64,000 nt of DNA, from assembly GCA_963513935.1 (NCBI GenBank), contig OY740772.1:8822607-8886606 (forward strand). The letters run 5' to 3'. Shown here piece after piece: positions 1 through 11,400 of the stretch. Positions within the stretch are counted from its first letter, which is position 1. Every line of letters starts with the position of its first letter. Position numbers and translations under genes: made by a program. A model generated the notes under the pieces. That model saw only the letters and a list, made by a program, of their open reading frames with translations, did no database searches and was not told the DNA's origin. The DNA is from Aphrophora alni (lineage: Eukaryota; Arthropoda; Insecta; Hemiptera; Aphrophoridae).

Positions 1-2
1 CA

Positions 3-98
3 AGGCCATTTGTAATTGAAGGAACCGCCAGTGTAGCTGGAGGCTCTAGAAGGGTGCCAGTTGGACTTATTGGAAAAGAACTCTCAGGGAAACTCTAA
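3..98 (+). CDS. 3' end of an unidentified plus-strand gene (partial)
   Basis: From the window edge one frame reads 31 residues, starting RPFVIEGTASVAGGSRR, and stops with TAA at 96-98. The composition (Gly, Val, Arg, few AT-biased residues) looks coding and is richer in G+C than the surrounding sequence. An AATAAA follows at 279-284, which fits a last exon with a short 3' UTR. It would converge on gene B, whose own 3' end lies near 1.6 kb. I do not recognise the protein. A decayed transposon reading frame is the main alternative. Confidence 0.35.
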   Translation, partial: RPFVIEGTASVAGGSRRVPVGLIGKELSGKL

Positions 99-278
99 AA
101 ACAGGAACTTGGGCCTATCTTTGGTAGTAAGGGCGAGCAAACGAATATTTAACATTTAAAATAGTAGAATCATTTTAGGCCACTTCTTAACAATATTTAG
201 CTCACTCTAAATTGTATTGTTTTATACATTTTTAATACGGTCAAATATGTGCAATAACGGAATTGTATTGTTTTTGGA

Positions 279-284
279 AATAAA
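279..284 (+). terminator. Candidate polyadenylation signal AATAAA
   Basis: AATAAA lies about 180 bases after the stop codon at 96-98 and is followed by AT-rich sequence. It is plausible as the cleavage signal of the plus-strand gene at the left edge. Such hexamers are frequent by chance in DNA this AT-rich. Confidence 0.3.
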
Positions 285-555
285 TAATTATATGAATTAA
301 ATAAGTCTTATTTCACAAACATTTTGAAATACTGAACCACCAATTGTTATTTTCATTCAACCACCCATATGTAATAGATTTTGAACCTGAAATTATAATG
401 AGAGGAAAACCTCAACCTAACAAAGCCTACATTGGACTTTACATAAACTATGTCAGTTGACCACCAGGCTATACATACCATAATATTGATTATGTTATCT
501 CATGTGCTTTCTGTGTTGTTTGTTTATGTTGTGATGTGAACAATTGTAATTTTTT

Positions 556-598
556 ATGTATCTGATAATGAAACATATGTTTTGAAACACGTCATAAG
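556..598 (+). other. Solitary hammerhead-like motif
   Basis: CTGATAA (562-568) is followed by the self-complementary AAACATATGTTT (571-582), then GAAAC (584-588), two bases and GTC (591-593). The order is the one seen in the arms of the foldback elements, and it most resembles the motif at 12002-12034. No partner arm was found, so this may be a fragment or chance. Confidence 0.3.
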
Positions 599-1111
599 CT
601 AGGCAATCAATGTAACAAGGTAATATCTATAGTTAACATGATATGTAAACTTGTACCTGTGAAAGTAAAATCAGCAAAGACTTTGGTACTTCTTATTGAT
701 AATAATTTGACCTGTAGTGACTACATAACAGTGGTAAAATAAGTTCAGACATATTTGGAATGAGGAATATATTGTTGTAATACTTCAATTGTTTTAATAG
801 ATTATAATGGGCTAGTGTATCCTCATTAGAACTTTAGAGTTCTTCTTTAAGAAAACTCACCAGTTCAGAAAATGTAAAGAGTGTTTGTAATGCAAAAGAA
901 AGTTGTTAGGCATATAGCAGGACTGAAAACAACTAGAATTTATAAAATTGTTTTCAGAGAACTTGGAGTTTTTACACTTCATTTAATGTATATTGTCTTC
1001 AAAGTAAAAAAATGTTTGAAAAATTATAAAAGTTTTAAACATAACCTAAAACAGCTTGCGTTTTCTGGATCAATCAATTCTATAGATGGGTTCGTCTGAC
1101 ATGCTTTTGTT

Positions 1112-1419
1112 TTTATTATTATACATTTTTCGGACATTTGCCATCATTTGTGTGTGAAAAATCAAAACACGACGTTTCGGGAATAAGAATCAATTCCCGT
1201 TATCAAGTGACTAAAAACTAAAGAAACATGAAACTAGAAACTAAACTAAGCCTATGTAAGAAGTAAAAGCCTAGTTTTTAGTCACTTGATAACGGGAACT
1301 GATTCTTATTCCCGAAACGTCGTGTGTTGATTTTTCACACACAAATGATGGCAAATGTCCGAAAAATGTATAATAATAAAATTGAACGTCCATCATTAAC
1401 AAATAACTTCAAACAGAGA
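1112..1419. mobile_element. Foldback element with hammerhead-like arms and 11-base target duplication
   Basis: Two inverted arms of about 108 bases (about 1112-1220 and 1272-1382) are joined by a 50-base centre. The right arm is followed by a tail of about 37 bases (1383-1419). ATGCTTTTGTT occurs immediately before (1101-1111) and immediately after (1420-1430), a target-site duplication that fixes both ends. Each arm holds the order TTGATAA, hairpin GGGAA/TTCCC, GAAAC, GTC: on plus at 1286-1321 and on minus at about 1172-1206. There is no coding sequence. The layout matches the elements at 11.4, 28.0, 31.9, 38.6 and 48.7 kb. Confidence 0.75.
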
Positions 1420-1579
1420 ATGCTTTTGTTGCTTCAGTGTTATATCTTTTGTAAGTGAAGAGAAGTTAAGTTGTAAAGTTTAGTTAAATACATTATTTGT
1501 TTATTTGTATAGTTTTATTATTATATTTTTTATGAGATGTTTTTGGAATATTTTGATGTTTACTATACTATTACTCGTA

Positions 1580-1585
1580 TTTATT
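1580..1585 (-). terminator. Candidate polyadenylation signal of gene B
   Basis: TTTATT on plus reads AATAAA on minus, about 88 bases after the TAA at 1673-1675 that ends the gene B frame. The distance is normal for a short insect 3' UTR and supports the gene ending inside this window. Confidence 0.45.
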
Positions 1586-1672
1586 GCAAACTTTTAGCAT
1601 GTGTACTCACCAATAATTTAATTTGTACATATTTTATATTTTGTAATTATTTGGCTAAATCTGTACCATAAA

Positions 1673-1680
1673 TTATGATC
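1673..1680 (-). CDS. Gene B exon 8, terminal (candidate)
   Basis: The acceptor TTTATCATTTAG is followed by GA TCA TAA. Joined to the final G of exon 7 this gives Gly-Ser-stop directly after the TSP1-4 ending KPCP. The preceding intron (1681-1812) is 132 bases, a multiple of three and without an in-frame stop, so the unspliced message would end at the same TAA with 44 more residues. Continuation into exons outside the window cannot be excluded. Confidence 0.45.
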
Positions 1681-4600
1681 CTAAATGATAAAAATGAAAT
1701 GATATGTGATAATGTTTGTGCAGTTCATCATACATATACCAGGTGTTTTCTTTTTTAAACTTACATCTTAATTTATTAAAAAATTGACCTTGATGATGTG
1801 CAAATAAATTACCAGGACAAGGTTTCATGAAGCAGTGATTTTTCAAAGTTATAGAACCCAAACAAACAGTTCCATTGCCTCTTGGAGGAGGGCTACTGCA
1901 AGAACGACTTTTTACTTGACTTCCAATACCACATTCTGCCGAGCAATCTGACCAAGATGACCAAGAAGACCATTCCCCATCCACTGTCAACAGATAAATC
2001 TGTTCATTTTAATTTGTATAATTATATTATAAACAAATAAAACAATTATAATTATAATCGCAAGACAATGATAACAGTCTGTAAGAGGAGTATCTTGTGG
2101 AATATATTTTATAAATAATTTTGTTGAAATTAGTTTTCTTGGAAGAAATATACATATTTAATATTAATTATAGACTAGTAGGCATTGTTAGAGAAAAATG
2201 ATTTATTCTTATTTTGTTTAGAAAGAAAATGGTGATGAATAAATATTAATTATTTGATTTCAATGTGAATTTATTACATTCAATTTTAAGAAGACCACAA
2301 TCTCTTCATTATATAATCTTGGTGACTACTTTCTAAAGAAATCAGAAATGGTTCGTAATCTGAGTGTACTTTCAAATAGTGTGCTTAATTTCCAACCCTA
2401 CATTGAACAAAATGTAAGACCACATTGCATGTCGTAAGGCCACCGAAATGCTGGGATTCATTAAGAGACAGGAAGCATATATTACGGAGCATATACTTCT
2501 TATTGTGCATAACGTCTCTATAAGATGTGCACTGAGATAAGTGTATGTATACTAGAAGCCATACACAAAGAAATTTTCAGATATTCAAATAAGAAATAAA
2601 ATTCTATAAGAAACATACTTCTGACGAGAAGAGCAAAAATGTAAAAATCTACAGATTTCATAAAAATGAAACTAGTTATACAAGTTTCTATGCTCAGAAA
2701 TCGATGATATAGTGCAGCAAATTTCATTTTCTATATCACCCTTTTAATAAGTAAGGATAATATTGCTAAAAGAGTACTGCCATTAGGGAACAGTCCTAGT
2801 AATTAGTGATTCAAGAGTACCATTCCAGAACGTTTATTGTATAGTTTTAAAAAAATCGCTGCTTTTTGTATTATTGGGAGTGGTAAAATATATTGATATA
2901 ATTTTGGGCAATGTTGTTGTGGTAGGAAATGTATGATTAGGTCTGACATGGTGTATTAGACCGGTTAAGGAGGTTTACATGACGTCTCGTTTGCAATATT
3001 CCTACAAAAACACGGCTAGTTGGTGTTGTATTTTATTCATTTGAGGTTTTCTCTGTGTGAAGTGTTCTATCTGTGTGTATGGTATATCTGTAAAAAAATA
3101 TTAAAAAAGTAAGTTTACAATACAAATTTTGTAAACATATTGTTTTTTTCTTGATGCACATCTTATTTTTAATGGTAATTCATTTATAGCATTTGAAATA
3201 TATACAATTAAAATATTATAAAATTATACTTAAAACATGTAATTACCATCACAAGGTTTATTTTGGCATGGCTTTATTTCTTCAAACGGTCCTGTACAGT
3301 CTTGCAGAACAAAATTAGTGTTATATGGTGGGAAATTAAACGGTTCTAATGTAACAGAATCTTCCATACATTCAATAGGTCTTGGTCTGTGAGTTATTGG
3401 AGGTAGTGTGGTTCTACATTCAGGCATAGACCATACTACAGGTGTATTACATATGGGTGGTGGGTTGCTCTCTGGAGTTGTCAAAATTGTATTAGAAGAA
3501 ACAGAAGTTAAAGTTGTCGAAGATACCGTGGAAAGATCTTTATGGAAAGAAGGAAATGTAAAAATTTTTTGAAACAAACCAATTTTTGTACTTGTTACAT
3601 TTTCTGTTGTCAGTGTTAAAATTTCTGTTGTAATTGATGAGTTAACAGTTGTAATAGTTATATTTCCCATTGAACTGGGTGAATATATTGTTGTAATTGG
3701 TGAGTTTTCTGTTGGACAAGGTGTGTTCTCTGTTTTACTTGTAATTGGCGAGTTGTCTGTTGGAGAAGGTGTTTTCTCTGTTGTACTTGTAATTGGAGAG
3801 TTGTCTGTTGGAGAAGGTGTGTTCTCTGTTGTACTTGTAATTGGCGAGTTGTCTGTTGGAGAAGGTGTTTTCTCTGTTGTACTTATAATTGGAGAGTTGT
3901 CTGTTGGAGAAGGTGTGTTCTCTGTTGTACTTGTAATTGGCGAGTTGTCTGTTGGAGAAGGTGTGTTCTCTGTTGTACTTGTAATTGGCGAGTGTTCGTT
4001 TGGAGAAGGTGTTTTCTCTGTTGTACTTGTAATTGGCGAGTTTTCTGTTGGACAAGGTGTGTTCTCTGTTGTACTCGTAATCGGCGAATTTTCTGTTGGA
4101 CAAGGTGTGTTCTCTGTTGTACTTGTAATTGGCGAGTTTATTGCTGTCATTGTTACACATTCTGTTTCAATTGGCAAGTTTATTGTTGGAAAAGGTGTAC
4201 TCTCTGTTATACCTGTAATTGGTGAATTTTCTGTTGTAACTTCTGTTGTAAATGGCAAACTTTCTGCTGTATTTAATGAGTTTTCTATTGTAATTTGTAA
4301 AATTTCTTTTGTATTTGCTAATTCTTCCATTGTAATTGGCGGTATATTTGTGGTTACCTCTTGTATAACTGGTTCAACAGTTGGATTCTTTGTCATTATT
4401 GGCAAAGTAGCCATTTCATCACTAAATAATTTGAAACCAGTATTCATATCATATTTACTATTACCACTACAAGCACAAGTTGTACCTAAAATATCTTCCT
4501 GGGCACATTCAGAATGAACTTTCAGCAATTTACTTGGAGCTGTTAAAATATCTTTCAAGTTAAATCGTGTGATTCTGAAATTAACACTTTTTGATGGAAT

Positions 4601-5366
4601 CTCTTTATCGACTGTTGTTGATTCCAATATTTCTCTGTCAGTTACTATAGGTATTGTTTTTGTTGTACTATTAGTGTCATGTGTTGCATCTTTCTTCAAA
4701 TTAACACTTTCTGTAAATTGCTCAGTATTGATATCATTAAGTGAATTGTCAGTCAAATTTGTATCAGAATAATTAGCGAGGAATTCTGTACTTCTATTAT
4801 CAATAGATGCTATTTCTTCATCAATTACAGTTTCTTTGAATGTATTTTGATTGTCGTTAATGATTGCAGAATTAAGCTCACCTTTTGCTACAGTTTTAAG
4901 ACGAATTTTTTTCTTTGATTTACTTTTTGTTTTGTTTTTACTTTTATGACGCTTTCCTGCTGTTTTACTTTGTTTATGTCCTTTTTCTTCTAAAATTGCT
5001 TTGTGATGATTTTTCAAATGTTTCGTGTGTTTTTTTTTATGTGATACAAGTTCAGCTACATTGTCATCATCAATTTCGTTGTTGATTAAATCGTCATCGT
5101 AATAATAATCATCATTATATAAACGGTGATTTAATGGTAATTTTTCTTTCGCTTTGGTCCATGTTATTGGTGGTGTAGTGTGCTCTCTGAATTTCGTTTT
5201 AGCATTACATAAACGATTCCTTCGTTGAATTCCAGGACCACATGTTGTACTACATCCTGACCAAGTACTCCATTCGGACCAGATTCCTCCTAAAACATAC
5301 AAATTATATTAAGTTAAAATATTTAAATACAATACTTGGCAACCAATGATACACTAACAGATATAA

Positions 5367-5425
<59 letters not shown>

Positions 5426-8400
5426 GATTACCAAATTGCTTGAAATTAGTTATGCAAGACTGAGAAATAATAAGAATAAAAAAAAGTTTCCATAAAGCAT
5501 TATTTTTAGTAACATTCATATTTAATGAATAGTAAAACCTATTTAATACTAAATTGGACTAAAATTTTGTTGCTAGAAATATCACTAGATATTATTTATT
5601 TATTTATTATTATTTTTTAACTGTTGATTCGCAGTGTAAAAATAAGGTACAAAAAAAAAAATGTTTTTTTCGTTAAACTTTTCATATATAAATAAGTAGC
5701 ATGTAATGGGTAAAAACATCAATGTTGAGAGTTTTTACGAAGATATCTGTGATCCCCTGAGTCCAAAACAGAATGATATAACAATTTGGCTATTTGTATT
5801 CTGATTATATAACATTTTAAATGTAAACTAAAATGGAAATGAAGAGTAAGCACAATACCATGAATCTGCCGAGTTATCCAGGGCCTGAGGATCATATTTA
5901 TTGGAAAATTGTTTCAAAAACACAACCATTATCCTAAACTTAAGGCTAAAACCATCCATATTTTCTGAATATCAAAACAAAATTGCAGAATATATTAGCA
6001 AATTATATCAGTGGGAATAGTGGACTCATTGGTGAAACTCCATAACCCAAATTTTAGCCACTAGTTTCACATTTTCAACTTTATAAAACCGAATTTCATG
6101 CAGCGGACATAAAACTTCTCCGAAGTCAATTGACCTTTCCAAATTAATATTAGAACACCATTTTGGTCGATAATAACTAAGCAAGATGTTGTGTCGAACT
6201 CTGTCAAAATACTCTATTTTCCAGGTTCAGTTGCCCATGTGCTGTTCATGAGACTGGTGGGGTTACGGGTAGGGAGCGTTGTATCCTATTACAAGTTCCT
6301 ATGACTAACTTTCTATTCGATAGCTGTGCAATCTGCAGCAGATCTCTGTACAAAAAGACAAGTACCGAAAACGGGTGACAAAAAGTACTCAAAATGATGT
6401 CTGTCTGCCTATCACTTGTCGTATGTATTACATACTAAATATGTACACCAATTTTAGTTAAATTTGGTGTCTAGGCAGATTTTGACTAAATCTTGACTCC
6501 AACAATTTTGCTCAAGTGTAGCAATATGTATTGGTTGCCTCTCAAAAAATGCTGGTTTCAAAAAATTATTGGTAAATCAGAAAATATCGGAAATTTGGCT
6601 GTTATAAAATACTTAATTTCTCAAAATACTCTACTTCAAATTTTAGTGAAGTATGAAGATTAATGACTCAAACTTGTGTGCAAAATGGCAAGTAAAAAGT
6701 ATTATTTTTTAGGAATGATTGGCAAAATACAAAAATGAACCTTTCTATTTCATCTCTCCTATCATGTTTCTCTTGACTTTTATTCTTTTTTGACCCTGAT
6801 GCTATTAGGCTATTAGAGGGCTATTTTGTATCTTTTTCCTTCTCTTTTTTCAAGGCAATGATGACTGCTAAATTTTTACATTTCAACAAGCAAAACAAAA
6901 ATCCTATCCTAAAAACCAAATAAAACAAACCGAAACTAATCGTCCCTAAAAATGTAAGTTTAGTAATTTTAATAAAAAAGTGAAAATATACAATAAATAC
7001 CATCTTAGAAAGAAATATTTATATATTTAAATAGGGTCTAAACTTTCCTCATTTGTACGATAAATGTGTCCTCAGCATAAATATTATTTTATTCAAAATG
7101 AGGTTTTAATGACAGCAGACAAGGTTTGTTTTTGTTTTTGACAATAATTATTAAACTGTAATATTGTTTTACTTATAATTTACAAACAGGATTGGAACAT
7201 TAATTTTCACATTTCACTAAAATTTGAGACTAAATCAGAACAGCCGATTTTGAGAAATAACATGTTTTATAACAACACCATGGCTGATATTTTGTCATTT
7301 TACCGATAGATTAAATTATATTGGAGTATGAGGATTCAAGATCCTTGTACATCAACCTAAGCTTATTGTACATCTCAAGGATCTACTTGCAAGGCAAGCC
7401 AATGCCTGTGGCTTCAATGAGGTTTAGGAGTTTTTCCCCCAACGCTAGCATCAGAATCATTCCCTGGTTGTGAATCCCCGAATATGACCCTTCTCATAGC
7501 CTCGAACCATTCTCATAGCTTCGAGCATTTCTCATTCTAGGATAATAGGTTTAGCAGTCTCTTCAGACTGTTTACATAGCCTACAAATGGAATCACTATT
7601 GATGATCCAGAGTGTTACCAGATGTTCCCTGAAATGGCTGTGTCCAGTGAGTAGTGCCATAAGTTGTTTCAGACGACCTCTACTCAACTTCACTAACCAG
7701 TTAGTAAGTCGAACGTTGGTGTTTCTGACAAGCTACAGAACAAGACGTTATAAAGATGAATTCTGTACTCATAACATCTCAGATCATATTCATCATAGAT
7801 CATTAGAGTTGATCTAGTAATGGTGCTGTGATACGTTCTTAACAGGCCCTCCTGTGATCACAAGCAGATTTGTGTGCTTCTGCCGTAATTAAAATGTCCA
7901 GATGTAGAAGCCCTAGGACAGGGGGTACTTGTGAAAACCCCAGTGATAATGACACAAGCAAGCCTCTGTAACCTGGATAACTTTGTTATAACTGTTACAT
8001 GGTTCAACTTTATCCACTAGACAAGCGCTTCGTAAGTAACTCGAGGCCTCAATATCTCACTATATAGCCACAGAGCAGTATGCGGTTTGATACCCCGATT
8101 TGAACCTGCAAAGAACCTGGTCACCATTTGGCTTTAAGCAGAACATTAATTTACTGATAACTCAGGTAATAATATTTTTAAAGAGATGACGACCAATATG
8201 TTTCTTTTTAGGTCGATAGTGGCTATATTTGATCAAAATAATTAGAGAAAATTTTGAGATTTTTTTAATAGAAGCTATGGACAACATTTTGAGATGTTCA
8301 AATTTTTTTTTTCCAAAATCCATGTTATCTTTATAAAAAAATTAAATAGAATCGGTCCACATGTTTGGACTACAGAACCCTGTACAGGGGGCCTCAAAAC

Positions 8401-11400
8401 AAATATACCACTCAGAAACTCAACATTGATTTTGATCCATCACATAATTTTCTCTATACTGCGTAAATGTGAGAAAATAAAATATAGTATTTTAGAAGAC
8501 TTGATTTATAATATTTATAGATATTAAAAATATCTTTTGGAAGGATCACTCTTACAAAATCTTTAAATCCCTACTGTCATTTCAACTTTTGCCTATCCTT
8601 TCAAAAACCTATCACTCGATGACTTTTAAATACAAAAAATGAACATATAAAAATACCTTGAGGAGGTCCTATGTAGCAGTCTGTTCCCATGCAAGTTTCA
8701 TAGCTACAATTTTCACCTCGACAGTCAAACTCACTTGAAGATGGAACAGGTGATTTACAAGCTCGACAATGGATACGCTTGCCTGGTCCACAGCGAGAGT
8801 TACAACGAGACCACTCTCCCCAAGGACTCCATCCACCTAACACTGAATAAATAAAAATAAATTATCAATATACTTACAGACAATGCCGTATAATACAGCA
8901 GGCTTAGTGGATACAATTTGAACAATTCAAGTGGCAAAATTGTGTGACTAAAAATTTTAAATTAAATAATCAGAAAAAAATGGTCTACTAACATGTTAAA
9001 AAACTATTGTAAAATTAATGGAGCACTATTCACATAAAACTAAATAAATAAATGAAATAAGAGAAATATGACATTGAAAATTGACATAATAATAAAATAA
9101 GTTGTGCAGGAACTTCCTCACTTGCCCACACAAAATAAAACGGTAATTATGTTTAATGATATTTAATGCAACAGCAGATATTTCTTGTTGAAACTCCACA
9201 TTAAAGGAATTAAATAAAGCAATAAGCTGAAGTTTCAAAATTATCTTTAATTATATAAATGAGCTTCATTTATAATTGTTTCGGATATATCCTCTTACTT
9301 TTATATCTACCAAGAGCGGCTTGGGGATATATTTGTATAGCTTTTTAGGTTTTACGAGCATTACCAGATATCCAGCTAATTATTGCCATATACTTCATAA
9401 ACTAGAGTAATACGCGTACAATAATAATAGGAAATGGCATCAAGCAAAGTATGCGTGTACAATTTAAATCTATAACATTTAAGTAATTTCCTTCATAGTG
9501 TCCCAACAAAATTCATGTTTTTTCTCACAGGTGAAATAAATGCATTCTTCAAATTATATTTCATTGCTAAGTTTTAGTGATATGTAACGACCGTAGTATA
9601 TTATTGGTTTTGTGGTTTCTTTGTTTTTTCGTTAGTTGCTTATTTGGTACTGTCCGCTAACACCAATACTTTGTTTCAGTAAATTTTTCCTTAGAAGCAA
9701 CCTTACCAGTCTTTGTTCTGTAGTTTCACGTGACAGCTTTTGTAATGGTGTTTAATATGAATAGTCCTAATTTTTACCCGGAATATAATAGAATTATTGG
9801 ATCAGTCAATGTATGAAGATGATTTTATAATGAGTGATGAATATGAAATGGGTGTTGATTGTGAAAGTGAGGGATTATCAGGAGCGAGTAATGTAAGTAA
9901 TTTTATCGAATCCGATGGTGTGTTACCAAAGAAAAGCGAGGAAAGAGATGGTTTATTTTTATAAAACTTGAGTTGATAATAGTATTTGTATCCAGGTAAA
10001 TATTTCTAGGACATATAAATAAGAAGATTGAATTATGCATAATTGTGATAAAAATATATATATATATAACAAAAGGAACTTTCGACTGTGTTAATTATTG
10101 TTTGATTTGTTGCTTTTTTCAATATAAAAAACAATCTTTTCATTTACATTTTTGACTAATATATTTTTTCCAGTTCAATATAATTTACAAAGTAAAACAA
10201 GTTTTTGTTTTTCAAGAGTTATTAGAGGATATAACCATTTAACTATTTTTGGTCAAAAATGTAAGAAAAAAAATATTTAAGGCCTAGGGTTGTGTATTTG
10301 TGTGTATTGAGTATTTTCACGGTGAAACAAATACAAGGTGCTGCAAAAAACCGATCTATTTTCTGCGGCGCATTGTTCAGCGACAGGACGTCTGAGGGTG
10401 GTGGGGGTAGGCTTGTTGGAAAGCCTACACAAACGCCATTGTCAGTAGTCATGGAGCAGTGGTCGCCTGAGCAACGCGTGTTTGTTATCTAGGCGTATTT
10501 TAAAAGAAGCGATTCAATCATTGCTACTCAGCGGCAGTTCCGTGCGTTCTTTCAATTAGGTCGACATGTAGTAGTTCCGTCGCGTAGCACAATTATGCGG
10601 TGGGTTACTAACTTTAGAACAACGGGTTCTGCGTTGAAAAAGAAGCCGAAAGGCCGTCAACTCGGGCGACAGAGAACATCGCTAGAGTTGCTGTGGAAAA
10701 CAGTCCTGGTAGGCCCGCCCGTAAACAAGCTGCTGCTTTGAACATGTCTGACCGCTCGGTAAGACGAATTTTGCGGTTCGCATGGCTTCAACTGCTGCAC
10801 AATTCCCAATTTGTATGGATGAAAATTCAGATCGAAACCTAATTGAAAGAACGCACGGAACTGCCGCTGTTAGCAATGATTGAATCGCCACTTTTAAAAT
10901 ACGCCTCGATAACAAACGCGTGTTGCTCAGGCGACAACTACTCCATGACTACTGACAATGGCTTTGTGTAGGCTTTCCAACAAGCTCACCCCCACCACCC
11001 TTAGACGTCCTGTCGCTGAACGGTGCGCCACAGAAAATAGATAGTTTTTTTTGCCGCACCTTGTATAAATCTAAAAAAAAAGTTGATCCCAACTACAATA
11101 AATGTTTTCATATATATACCTCGGCCATAATAGGTGTAGCTATGAAAAGGTTAAATTATACAGTACAGTGAAATTATAGAATAGTCGTACATAAAGTATC
11201 TTCATAAAATCATTTTTGAATATAAAGAAATATAATTGAACTCCAAAATAAATACATCAATAATACAACTCCAGAAACTGATAATGAAATGTCTTTAATA
11301 ACAGACTGTGTTTCAACTTACCTGGGCATCCTGTATTCAACTTAACACACATAAGCGCATTCCAAAATTTTAGCTGAAACAACAAAGTGCCAATTATTAT

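Larger units (their letters stand above)
5290..8656 (-). other. Gene B intron 5, repeat-filled
   Basis: It holds an AT microsatellite (5370-5421), an unclassified repeat in minus orientation (about 6400-6760), a fragment of a second repeat family (about 6750-6860), another copy of the first family (about 7060-7330), a jockey-like LINE fragment (7430-7700) and a further first-family copy (about 8150-8520). Confidence 0.6.

Noticed and set aside
1611..1680. Donor-like GTGAGTACAC after 1611, suggesting a further gene B exon
   Set aside because: All frames entering it from exon 7 meet stops at once; the stop and polyadenylation signal nearby explain the region better.
3723..4517. Plus-strand frame of 264 codons and other frames across the 48-base repeat
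   Set aside because: They are by-products of a repeat whose period is a multiple of three. The minus frame connects TSP1 halves and splice sites, the others do not.
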